Assembly: GCA_040772225.1 (NCBI GenBank)
Contig: JAXGYO010000002.1
Location: 186,001-250,000 of the forward strand
Length of the DNA stretch: 64,000 bases
Source: JAAYED01 sp040772225
GTDB taxonomy: Bacteria; Chloroflexota; Anaerolineae; UBA1429
Direction of reading: 5' to 3'
Shown here: positions 45,459-53,492 of the stretch, piece by piece
Layout of the letters: every line of letters begins with the position of its first letter
Numbering within the stretch: position 1 is the first letter of the stretch
Notes under the pieces: generated by a model
Database searches by the model: none
What the model saw: the letters and a program-made list of their open reading frames with translations, nothing else
Told to the model about the DNA's origin: nothing
Made by a program: the position numbers and the translations under genes

Positions 45459-46760
45459 TCATGAAATCAGGGCCTGGTGCGTCCGCGGCTCGCGGACGCC
45501 CAGGGCCATGGCAGCCGCACCCGCGGTCGAGACCAGCGCAGCGATCAGGAACAACCCGCCATAGCCGAGCCCGCTCGCCAGCGCACCGCCGAGGATCGGG
45601 GCAAGCGTCCGGAAGGGGGCCACCAGCGTGTTGGACAGACCGACATAGGTGGGCTGCTCATCGGCAGGTGCAAACTCCAGCACGATACTCGAGCTTGAGA
45701 TCATCTCGGCAGAGACCGCTGCGCCCATCAACGCGAACGCGGCGTACAACCCTGCGACGCCCGGTGTCCAGTGGGCGACCAGACCGGCAACCGCCATGCA
45801 GGCCGCGCCAATGCAGAGCACGCGCTTGTGCCCAAAGCGATCGGCGATGAGCCCCCACACCAGATAGAGCACCGCCTGCGTGGTCGAGATGGTGGCGGTC
45901 AGGCCGCCCACCTGCGCACCGGTGAGTGCAAAACGCCCCGAGCCATAGACGATGAAAAAGCTCAAAGCCATCGTGCCCAACACGGTAATGCAGCGCGCCG
46001 CGACAAACCGGGCATAGTTCCGGTTGGCGCGAAGGATGGCGGGCAGCTGCCTAAAGTAGGCCGCCATGGGCGTACGCGCCTTGACAATCAGGTCGGGTGG
46101 CTCGCGCGTTATCGCCAGGCCCAGCCAGGAGCCCATCATGGAGATCCAGGCCAACAGAAAGCACAGAGCATAGCCCCGGGGAAAGCCCTGACTATCCAAT
46201 AGGTAACCCGCAAGCAGTGCCCCGCCAACGCCCAGCAGTGCGCCAGTCCCTCTCCCTAGCCCGAAAAAGAGCCCTCGGCGCCGGGTGGGGATCGTCTTGC
46301 CGATCAGCGTGTACCAGGCTGGGATGATCGTTCCGACCGATACCGAGGAGAGCACGCGCAGCACGACATAGGCCCCCAGCGCGATGGCAGGAGCAGAGTC
46401 GCCCCATAGCCAGACGGCCACGCCGATGAGCAGAAAAGGCAGCCGCTCACCCAGACCAAAGAGCATGGTAATGGGCTTTTTGTACGGGCGCTCCTGGGAA
46501 ATGCCCGCGCCGATGAGCTGCGGAAGCAGAATTCCCAGGTTTACCAGAGCAGTGATCACTCCCAGGATGACCGAGTTTGCGCCGAGCCGTGTGAGAAGCA
46601 GCGGGATGACCGTTTCGTTCGAGATAATGGCCATCGCCAGCGCAAAGAACACGGCGTCGATGATCCCGGCGCCCATATTCCAGCGCAGGTTTTGCTGTAC
46701 ATAACTCTCGATCGCCTCAGGCGTGCGCAGTTCGGGCTCCTGACGAAAGGCCTGCAGCAT
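45459..46760 (-). CDS. MFS transporter, first of three tandem paralogues
   Basis: ATG 46760 overlaps the stop of the B12-activation gene by one base, making the start clear. The 433-residue protein carries TPEAIESYVQQNLRWNMGAG, IIDAVFFALAMAIISNETVIPLLLTRLG and the loop IPTRRRGLFFGLGRGTGALLGVGGALLAG. It is closer to the third copy than to the second in the N-terminal block. It belongs to the operon 47449 to 40724 with gaps of 33, 7 and 45 bases between later genes. Confidence 0.82.
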   Translation of the reverse strand: MLQAFRQEPELRTPEAIESYVQQNLRWNMGAGIIDAVFFALAMAIISNETVIPLLLTRLGANSVILGVITALVNLGILLPQLIGAGISQERPYKKPITMLFGLGERLPFLLIGVAVWLWGDSAPAIALGAYVVLRVLSSVSVGTIIPAWYTLIGKTIPTRRRGLFFGLGRGTGALLGVGGALLAGYLLDSQGFPRGYALCFLLAWISMMGSWLGLAITREPPDLIVKARTPMAAYFRQLPAILRANRNYARFVAARCITVLGTMALSFFIVYGSGRFALTGAQVGGLTATISTTQAVLYLVWGLIADRFGHKRVLCIGAACMAVAGLVAHWTPGVAGLYAAFALMGAAVSAEMISSSSIVLEFAPADEQPTYVGLSNTLVAPFRTLAPILGGALASGLGYGGLFLIAALVSTAGAAAMALGVREPRTHQALIS

Positions 46761-47449
46761 CAGTTCGTGCCCCGGCTGTAGCGCTGCTGGTACAAATCGG
46801 CGTCGTAAGGAGCGCGCCGCCCCGGGCATTCGGGCATGGGGCAGAGCTGGCAGGACTCAAAACGTCCCTCCACCGCAAAGCGTATCCCGGTGACGGACTT
46901 GTTCGGAGTCATGAGACAGCTGTCGCTCAAAGTAACGCTCAACGCTTCAGCAGCCTCCGCCATCAGGCGGAAAAACGGACGCTGCTGCGCCAGGGGCCAG
47001 TCCGCCAGCGACCCCGGATTCATTATCGAGGTCTTGCCAGGCGCATAGACACGATCGATGTCCGCAGTGAGCGCCTGTACGGCCGCGCGCAACGCGCGCA
47101 CCTTGATCTCCTCCGCCCAGAACTGGTGCACCATATCGGTCAGCTCGTGCGCCCAGTCATTCAGTTCCGTGCCGCAGGTGGCCATGTACAGGAACACACG
47201 GTGGGTGTCCTTCAGGTTGACGGCCAGCACGCGACTGGTGAGGGTGACTTTATCGATGCGAACGTGGTCATCGTCTAGTTCCTGTAGATAGACCGCGCGG
47301 TAGGCGGCCTTGGGGCGCGCGATCTGACGCGCCTCACCTGCCAGGCGCGTCAGATCAGACAGATCGCGAGCGTTCTTGACGCGCAACTGGCCAGACAGGG
47401 CCTGAACGTCGGGCTCGTAGACGACATCTGTGAGCAATGTGGTTTTCAT
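46760..47449 (-). CDS. Vitamin B12-dependent methionine synthase activation-domain-like protein
   Basis: The 229-residue protein resembles stand-alone copies of the MetH activation domain, which in MetH binds SAM and aids reductive reactivation of cobalamin. Visible blocks are VFLYMATCGTELNDWAH, YAPGKTSIMNPGSLADWPL, CLMTPNKSVTGIRFAV and a C-terminal cysteine set CQLCPMPECPGRRAPYD, which suggests an iron-sulfur or metal site as in anaerobic variants. A methyltransferase partner is not in the operon. It heads the five-gene minus-strand operon with three MFS transporters and the GHL6-like enzyme; its ATG has CAGGAG upstream and the promoter at 47476-47503 sits 27 bases further. Confidence 0.75.
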   Translation of the reverse strand: MKTTLLTDVVYEPDVQALSGQLRVKNARDLSDLTRLAGEARQIARPKAAYRAVYLQELDDDHVRIDKVTLTSRVLAVNLKDTHRVFLYMATCGTELNDWAHELTDMVHQFWAEEIKVRALRAAVQALTADIDRVYAPGKTSIMNPGSLADWPLAQQRPFFRLMAEAAEALSVTLSDSCLMTPNKSVTGIRFAVEGRFESCQLCPMPECPGRRAPYDADLYQQRYSRGTN

Positions 47450-47475
47450 GTCTGCTCCTGTAATGATGCGGCCCC

Positions 47476-47503
47476 ATTATCGGTCGCACGACAGCGTTGT
47501 CAA
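47476..47503 (-). promoter_or_regulatory. Promoter of the B12/MFS/GHL6 operon
   Basis: TTGACA (47503-47498) and GATAAT (47481-47476) on the minus strand are 16 bases apart, giving a start near 47469. It lies back-to-back with the promoter of the enolase-superfamily gene. Confidence 0.6.
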
Positions 47504-47518
47504 GACCTGCGCAGGCCC

Positions 47519-47546
47519 TGGACGGTCAGGCACACTGCGATATAAT
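47519..47546 (+). promoter_or_regulatory. Promoter of the sugar-acid dehydratase gene
   Basis: A perfect TATAAT (47541-47546) follows TGGACG (47519-47524) by 16 bases. The leader is short, and AGGAGG lies just before ATG 47581. Confidence 0.5.
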
Positions 47547-47580
47547 GACCTTGAGACCAACCAGAAAATCAGGAGGCCCC

Positions 47581-48675
47581 ATGAAGGTCACCGAGGTCAC
47601 CTCAACACTGCACCGCGTAACGCGGCAACGTGCTATCCGTAACGGGCGGTATACTTATGCACAGAGTGGTACGGTCATCACCCGCGTCCGCACCGATGAT
47701 GGCATTGAGGGTGTCGGCTGGGCAGGGGGACAGCCCGGAGCAGATGAGGTTGTGTTCCACGCGGCGCTGGCCCTGGGTGACTACGCTGTCGGCCTGGACG
47801 TCTCTGACGTCGAGCGTCTCTGGGAGCGTATGTTCCAGCCCAAGCTCTACGGCCGGCGAGGTCTCACCAATCGCGCCATGGCGGCGATAGACATCGCCAT
47901 GTGGGACGCACTGGGAAAAACGGTGGGCTTGCCGGTAACCAAGCTGCTGGGCGGCTATGCCGAGCGGGTGCCCACCTATCTGGCCGGTGGCTACTACCTG
48001 GAGGGCAAGGGGCTGCCCGAGCTGCAGCAGGAGATGCGCGAGAAGGTCGCCGCGGGTGCGCACTATATCAAGATGAAGATCGGCGGCGCGCCGCTGGCAG
48101 AGGACGTGGCGCGCGTGCAGGCCGTGCGAGAGGCTGTGGGCCCGGACGTCGAGATCATGGTAGATGCCAATAACGCCTACTCGCCGTTGGAGGCGATCCG
48201 CATCGCCCGCCGTATAGAGGATCTGGACATCTACTGGTTCGAGGAGCCGGTGCACGCCGAGGACTATGAGGGGCTGCGGCGCGTGCACGACAGTACGGCA
48301 ATCCCCATTGCCACCGGCGAGAACGAATATACCCGTTACGGGTTTCGCGATCTGATCGCCTGTGGCGGCGCAGACATCCTCCAACCCGATGCGAACGTGC
48401 TCGGCGGGATCACCGAGTTCCGTCACATCGCTTCGCTGGCCAGCGCCCACAATCTGCCGGTGGCGCCGCATGGCTCTGCGCTGCTGCACGTGCACCTGGT
48501 CGCCGGCGTGTCCAACGGGCTGATTGTGGAACACGTGGTGACCGAGGGGGGCGAGCGCGGACTGATGCACGGGAACCTCACGTTGGACGAAGATGGCATG
48601 CTGGCGCCGCCATCTGCCCCGGGACTGGGCGTCACGCTCGATGAGGCGTACCTGGCAGAGACGCGCATCGGATAG
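47581..48675 (+). CDS. Mandelate racemase/muconate lactonizing enzyme-family dehydratase
   Basis: The 364-residue protein has the classic mandelate-racemase subgroup sites: KMK at Lys164-Lys166 in HYIKMKIGG, metal ligands Asp195 in IMVDANNAY, Glu in WFEEPVHAED and Glu in TGENEYTRYGF, and a histidine in PHGSALLHVHL. Sugar-acid dehydratases such as L-fuconate or L-rhamnonate dehydratase share this set, so it probably dehydrates an aldonic acid; the substrate is not determined. It differs from the 8256 enzyme, which has KFD in place of KxK. It is divergent from the transporter operon. Confidence 0.8.
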   Translation: MKVTEVTSTLHRVTRQRAIRNGRYTYAQSGTVITRVRTDDGIEGVGWAGGQPGADEVVFHAALALGDYAVGLDVSDVERLWERMFQPKLYGRRGLTNRAMAAIDIAMWDALGKTVGLPVTKLLGGYAERVPTYLAGGYYLEGKGLPELQQEMREKVAAGAHYIKMKIGGAPLAEDVARVQAVREAVGPDVEIMVDANNAYSPLEAIRIARRIEDLDIYWFEEPVHAEDYEGLRRVHDSTAIPIATGENEYTRYGFRDLIACGGADILQPDANVLGGITEFRHIASLASAHNLPVAPHGSALLHVHLVAGVSNGLIVEHVVTEGGERGLMHGNLTLDEDGMLAPPSAPGLGVTLDEAYLAETRIG

Positions 48676-48749
48676 CAGTGAGCTTGCCCGCGCCACCAGA
48701 AAAGGGGCGACTGATGCCGCCCCTTCCAGCTGCGATACAGGCCGAGGCA

Positions 48750-49730
48750 CTAGACCAGGCCGGCAATCTCCTTGCGAATCTCTTCGATAAAGGCACAGGT
48801 TTGGGGACTGGCGCCATCTTGAGCCCACACCTCGGCGAGATGGCGCGTCTCTTTTTCCACACTCGGGTCGTCGGTGTGGGTCATATAGTGCACGACAACG
48901 TCGATCCCCGTGTGATCAGGCCGCTCGGCAAACACATCGAGTTCGTTGCTCAGCCAGGAAAAGTGGCGCAAAAGCCGATCGATTCGCTGGTCGCCGAGCT
49001 CGCGGCCCGCCGCAGTCAGCAATCGAGGCACAAAGTCCTTTCGCTTGCCTTGGGCCCACTGAGGCAGATTCTCGCGGATGTAAGGCGCCAGGTACTCTAG
49101 CGGCCGCTCATGCAGGACCGTGGCAATAGATGGTGCGTCAGGCGTGCGCCGCTGGTCATAGTAGTGATGATGAATATAGATATTGCGCACAAAGGCCGGC
49201 AGGCCGATGTTAGCGTCGATCGTATCCGCATCGTACAGGCAAGCACTCTCCACGGGCGCATCCTCGGGTGGCTTGAGGTGGTGCAGGATGGTCTCTGCCA
49301 CGCGCTCGCAGGTGGCGGGCTCTACCCCGTACTCTAGCAGCAATTCCCGCGCCAGCGCCGCGCCGGACTCGTTGTGGAGCTTGCCCTCCAGGCCGAGCCG
49401 GTCATACAGCTCGGTCACATGGTTGGAGCGGGCGGGGCGGCGCACCTGGTTGTACCAAAAGCCCCGCTCGTCCAGCAGGCGTTTGCCATCTGGCCCCACC
49501 ACATACTCGCCATCATAGGGCTTGGTAATGTCATGCAAGAGTGCAGCCAGCCGCGTCACCTGGCAGTCACCGCCCTCGCGCCCGCACAGCGTCACCGCTA
49601 ACCCGGTCACCCGCTGGGTGTGATCGTAGGTGTAGGCCCGCCAGCTAAAGGTCACCCAACCCGGATCCCACAGGTCAAACGTCTCACGCAGCAACTGGTC
49701 CAACTCACTCAAAAGGCCCTCGTATTCCAC
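48750..49730 (-). CDS. HD-domain protein
   Basis: The 326-residue protein holds the metal-binding His of YTYDHTQRV and the paired His-Asp of LAALLHDITKPYDGEYVVG, then a further HHLKPPED-type site and YIHHHYYDQRR. HD proteins are phosphohydrolases of nucleotides, (p)ppGpp or unknown phosphates. GTG 49730 is taken as start because GAGGCAGG precedes it. The C-terminal half is helical. No partner gene is suggested by the neighbourhood. Confidence 0.75.
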   Translation of the reverse strand: MEYEGLLSELDQLLRETFDLWDPGWVTFSWRAYTYDHTQRVTGLAVTLCGREGGDCQVTRLAALLHDITKPYDGEYVVGPDGKRLLDERGFWYNQVRRPARSNHVTELYDRLGLEGKLHNESGAALARELLLEYGVEPATCERVAETILHHLKPPEDAPVESACLYDADTIDANIGLPAFVRNIYIHHHYYDQRRTPDAPSIATVLHERPLEYLAPYIRENLPQWAQGKRKDFVPRLLTAAGRELGDQRIDRLLRHFSWLSNELDVFAERPDHTGIDVVVHYMTHTDDPSVEKETRHLAEVWAQDGASPQTCAFIEEIRKEIAGLV

Positions 49731-49763
49731 CCTGCCTCACATTGTTATAGATTGATCGTGCCG

Positions 49764-50834
49764 TCACGCCGATTGAATGAGCCCCGGAATGAGCCGTAAG
49801 CGGTCCAGGTCAGCATCAGCCGGCCACTGTCCTGAGACCCCCAGCACAACCCCTCTGTGGCCCGAGGCATCGTCGGCTGCCCTCTTGACAGCGTGTTCAA
49901 AGTCTGCGATGTCTAGCGAACGCGACAAGAGCCGCGCGTCGATTCCTCCCCAGAGTACAAGCCTTTCGCCGAGACGCGCGGACAGGCTCCCAAGGGAAAC
50001 ATCGGCAGAGACGGCCTGAACGTTGTACAGGCCTCTGACACCCACGCTATACAGTGGCTGAGCCAGTTCGGACATGTCACCTTGCGTTTGCACAAGCAGC
50101 ACCTTCAGGTATTCGTCAAGCTCGCCCACAGTGGTACGGTAACTGGCCGCGAGGTAATCATGGAAAAAGGCAGGTGTTACAGTCGCGGCCCCCAGGCCGT
50201 CGGGGCTGACTTGAACGGTGCCCGACAGCTGTGCCAGCGCAGTCACCAGTTCCTGCAGGTGCAGGTCAAGGGATTCGAGGATGATCGCGACGGCGGGCTC
50301 TCCCATCAACTCGTGGACCTGGCGCCATCCCACAAGGCTGCCACCCAGCTGGACGGCCGGACGCGGCGGTAGGGCGACAGCCAATACACCATCGGAACCG
50401 ATTGAGGCCTCCAGCTCCGTTAGGCCAGCGGTGTCGATCTCATAGGTGAGTGCACGTGCCCACAGCACGGCAGATGGCATGTCCGCGGGGCCAGCGATCG
50501 GAAAGCGCACCTGCCTCCAGGCATCGTCATCGCCCAGCTCCCAGCGCCAGGAAAGCGGACCCGAAGCAGTCTGAATCGTGCGCGTCCGTACCGAGTCCTT
50601 GATCTCATCCTCGACGCGCAGGCCCGGCACCTGCTCGCGCCAGAGATGGGCGACATCCCAGATGGGTAGCCCCAGCTTGCGGTACATATCGTGAAGCGAG
50701 ACGCCTTGCCATTGTGCCGGAATCGCGTTACGTCGCAGACTGTGCCGGTACCAGGCTGTCAGGTCTGCGAAAAACAGCGGCTCTGAGCCGCCCGCGCCAG
50801 CGAGACGTGCCCTAAACTCGCTATGCAGGCTCAT
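49764..50834 (-). CDS. Uroporphyrinogen decarboxylase (URO-D)-like protein
   Basis: The 356-residue protein has the look of the URO-D superfamily, which includes corrinoid methyltransferases as well as the haem enzyme. Visible features are FFADLTAWYRHSL, an acidic-aromatic barrel pattern, VTPAFFHDYLAASYRTTV and LGERLVLWGGIDARLL near the C-terminus. The Arg/Asp residues expected of true HemE are not clear, so a methyl-corrinoid or unknown role is more likely. ATG 50834 is preferred over 50921 because it has AGAAAGGG upstream. The B12-type protein 4 kb away could be a functional relative, which is inference. Confidence 0.5.
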   Translation of the reverse strand: MSLHSEFRARLAGAGGSEPLFFADLTAWYRHSLRRNAIPAQWQGVSLHDMYRKLGLPIWDVAHLWREQVPGLRVEDEIKDSVRTRTIQTASGPLSWRWELGDDDAWRQVRFPIAGPADMPSAVLWARALTYEIDTAGLTELEASIGSDGVLAVALPPRPAVQLGGSLVGWRQVHELMGEPAVAIILESLDLHLQELVTALAQLSGTVQVSPDGLGAATVTPAFFHDYLAASYRTTVGELDEYLKVLLVQTQGDMSELAQPLYSVGVRGLYNVQAVSADVSLGSLSARLGERLVLWGGIDARLLSRSLDIADFEHAVKRAADDASGHRGVVLGVSGQWPADADLDRLRLIPGLIQSA

Positions 50835-51289
50835 ATTGTTAACCCTTTCTGCAGGATGGACGCGCCAATCGTCTGACCGCCACCCGTGCCGTATTTTACC
50901 CTGCGATGACCCCTCCGTCAATCAGCCGCAGATCAGTGATTACGAGTTGCCCATTGACACGCCTTCTGACGTCCGTGTCGCTTCCGTGCTCAGGATCGGG
51001 GCGAATTAGCACCCGGCCGCAGCGCGGCCTTCGATTGATCGCATTAAAGAACGCTGCGGCGATTTGACCCGCCGGGCAGTTCCCTCTATACTTATCATTC
51101 GGTTGTGCGGTCATTGGCAGAGGCCGAGCATACGGAAGACTGTTGTATGTGCGCCGCATAGCCTTCGGTGAGTGTAGTTGCGGGGTGGCAATGTCGTGGC
51201 GGACTGCCCAACTGCGGGCATAGGCCAACACGCGGCCACCCTTTTATATGCCATCGGCAAGATGGTACTCGATTCGTCCGGGGTGAGAC
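50835..51289 (+). other. 455-base intergenic region between URO-D-like gene and fusA
   Basis: No convincing coding sequence is present. A plus-strand promoter (51064-51092) would give fusA a leader of about 190 bases with several GC-rich inverted segments. A minus-strand frame (51231-50896) ends RRVNGQLVITDLRLIDGGVIAG, which recalls the C-terminus of short-chain dehydrogenases (VNGQ..VDGG) but is too short and lacks the rest of the fold; it might be a remnant. Confidence 0.4.
51064..51092 (+). promoter_or_regulatory. Promoter upstream of fusA
   Basis: TTGACC (51064-51069) and TATACT (51087-51092) are 17 bases apart; the predicted start near 51099 leaves about 190 bases of leader to ATG 51290. 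Confidence 0.5.
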
Positions 51290-53356
51290 ATGACGACTGA
51301 ACGTCTACAAAAGATCAGAAACATCGGCATCATCGCGCACATCGATGCGGGCAAGACGACCACGACAGAGCGCATCCTCTTTCACACGGGGACGATACAT
51401 CGCTCGGGGAACGTGGACGACGGTAACACGGTGACGGACTTTATGCCGCAGGAGCGTGAGCGGGGCATCACTATTCAGAGTGCCGCAATCACGAGCCAGT
51501 GGCGCGGTTACCAGATCAACCTGATCGATACGCCAGGGCATATTGACTTTACTTCAGAGGTGCAGCGCGCGCTGCGTGTGCTCGACGGCGGCGTGGTCGC
51601 CTTTGACGGCGTCGCAGGCGTCGAGCCGCAGTCTGAAACGGTGTGGCGCCAGGCAGACAGGTATGGCGTCCCGCGAATCGCCTTTGTCAACAAATTGGAC
51701 AGGCCGGGGGCAAGCGTCGATCACACGGCCGGGATGATCCGTGACCGCTTAAAGGCCCATCCTGTTGTCGTGCAGATGCCAATTGGACGCGAGGATAACC
51801 TTCGCGGCGTCATCGATCTCGTACGCATGCAGGCGCTCACCGGCGACGCCGAGGGAAACGCGGAGACCAGCGCCATCCCTGATGGGCTTCTCGCAGAGGC
51901 CAACGAGCGGCGGGATCAGATGGTCGCAGCTCTTGCCGATGTCGACGATGAGATCGCTCTTCTATATATCGAAAACGAGCCCGTGGATGCCGAGACCTTT
52001 GATCGCGCGCTGCGCCAGGCGACGATTGCCGGTCGCGCGATCCCCGTGCTTTGTGGTTCGTCGCTCAAACATGTCGGTGTTGTGCCGCTGCTGGATGCCG
52101 TGCTCGCCTATCTGCCATCTCCGCTGGACGTTCCCGCGATTACCGGACAGTCCGCGATCGATGGGGATCCGATGGTGTGTGAGGCTGACGAGCACGAACC
52201 TTTGGCGGCTCTAGTCTTTAAGGTATCCACCGACCCCTATGTCGGCAAACTTTCCTTCTTCCGCGTCTATTCGGGCGTCATCACCCGCGGCGCCGAGGTG
52301 ACCAACGCCAATACGGGCGAAACCGCGCGCGTGGGGCGGTTGGTGCGCATGCATGCGGACCGCCGTGAGGAAGTCGAGGAGATCAAGGCGGGGGATATCG
52401 GGGCTGTGCTGGGACTCAAGATCGCCAAGACCGGTGAGACTCTAGCGACCGCCGATCGACCGGTAGTCCTGGAGGAGATCTCCTTCCCGACTCCCGTTAT
52501 CGAGCTTTCGATCAAGGCTGCCAACAAGACAGCCGACGAGCGGCTGGGGAACGCGCTTGCGCGGTTGCTGGAAGAGGATCCCACGCTGACGATCAAGTAT
52601 AATGAACAGACCAGCGAATCTACTCTCGCCGGTATGGGCGAACTGCATCTCGATGTCATCGTAGATCGCCTGCGGCGTGAGTTCAACGTCGACGTGGTGG
52701 TGGGCAAGCCCAAGGTTGCGTACTGTGAAACGATCACGCGGCCGGTCAACGTCACCGGACGATTGGTGAAACAATCGGGCGGACACGGCCAGTATGCCGT
52801 CGTAGAGATCGAAGTGGAACCCCTGGAGCAGGGCGGTGGCTTTGTCTTTGAGAACGCCATCACGGCCGGTGCGATCCCTCGAGAGTATATCCCCTCGGTG
52901 GAAAAGGGTGTCCGCGAGGCCATGCGTGAAGGCCCATACGCAAAGCAGCCCGTGGTCGATATCAAGGTCAAACTGGTCGATGGCAAGTACCATGAAGTGG
53001 ACTCGTCGGACCGCGCCTTCCAGGCTGCCGGATCCGTCGCGTTGAAGGAAGCGATCGAGCGCGGGCGGCCAATCCTGCTGGAGCCCATGATGAAGGTCGA
53101 GGTGATTGCCCCTCAGGACTATACCGGGGATCTCATCGGCGATTTGAGCGGGCGAGCTGCCATCATCAACGGGATCGACCCTCGCAGCGCAGGAGGTCAG
53201 GCGATTCAGGCGCAGGTCCCACTGGCCAATATGTTTGGTTACGCCACAACGCTGCGGTCGCTGACTCAGGGACGCGGCAGTTTTACGATGGAATTCTCGC
53301 ATTACCAGAGAGCCAGCGACGAAGCCGTCAAGGAGCTACAGTCGCGTGTAGCCTGA
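51290..53356 (+). CDS. fusA: Translation elongation factor G
   Basis: The 688-residue GTPase drives ribosome translocation. It has P-loop AHIDAGKTTTTERIL, switch II region DTPGHIDF, NKLD and SLKHVG guanine sites, and EF-G domains III-V (AGMGELHLDVIVDRL, GQYAVVEIEVEPLEQGGG, EPMMKVEVIAPQDYTGDL). Its length fits canonical EF-G. The usual neighbours rpsL, rpsG and tuf are absent, so this may be an extra EF-G copy; one window cannot decide. A strong terminator follows at 53389-53419. Confidence 0.92.
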   Translation: MTTERLQKIRNIGIIAHIDAGKTTTTERILFHTGTIHRSGNVDDGNTVTDFMPQERERGITIQSAAITSQWRGYQINLIDTPGHIDFTSEVQRALRVLDGGVVAFDGVAGVEPQSETVWRQADRYGVPRIAFVNKLDRPGASVDHTAGMIRDRLKAHPVVVQMPIGREDNLRGVIDLVRMQALTGDAEGNAETSAIPDGLLAEANERRDQMVAALADVDDEIALLYIENEPVDAETFDRALRQATIAGRAIPVLCGSSLKHVGVVPLLDAVLAYLPSPLDVPAITGQSAIDGDPMVCEADEHEPLAALVFKVSTDPYVGKLSFFRVYSGVITRGAEVTNANTGETARVGRLVRMHADRREEVEEIKAGDIGAVLGLKIAKTGETLATADRPVVLEEISFPTPVIELSIKAANKTADERLGNALARLLEEDPTLTIKYNEQTSESTLAGMGELHLDVIVDRLRREFNVDVVVGKPKVAYCETITRPVNVTGRLVKQSGGHGQYAVVEIEVEPLEQGGGFVFENAITAGAIPREYIPSVEKGVREAMREGPYAKQPVVDIKVKLVDGKYHEVDSSDRAFQAAGSVALKEAIERGRPILLEPMMKVEVIAPQDYTGDLIGDLSGRAAIINGIDPRSAGGQAIQAQVPLANMFGYATTLRSLTQGRGSFTMEFSHYQRASDEAVKELQSRVA

Positions 53357-53388
53357 GCTGACATAGTCTACAGCATCCGCATCGTAAA

Positions 53389-53419
53389 GGGCATGCCGGC
53401 TCACGGCGTGCCCTTTTTT
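53389..53419 (+). terminator. Intrinsic terminator of fusA
   Basis: GGGCATGCCG (53389-53398) pairs with CGGCGTGCCC (53404-53413, one G-T pair) and is followed by six Ts (53414-53419). Confidence 0.85.
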
Positions 53420-53452
53420 GGTCTCCACCCAGGCTGGCATCTGGAACAGCGA

Positions 53453-53481
53453 TTGGAGCGGTGCATTTCCTATGGTATAGT
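53453..53481 (+). promoter_or_regulatory. Promoter giving a near-leaderless trmFO transcript
   Basis: TTGGAG (53453-53458) and TATAGT (53476-53481) are 17 bases apart. Eleven bases separate the -10 box from ATG 53493, so the leader would be only a few bases, and no ribosome-binding site is present. Confidence 0.55.
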
Positions 53482-53492
53482 CGAAACTACCT

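Noticed and set aside
50896..51231. A 111-codon minus-strand frame ending VNGQLVITDLRLIDGGVIAG, like the end of a short-chain dehydrogenase
   Set aside because: The rest of the dehydrogenase fold is absent and there is no start signal; at most a small remnant.
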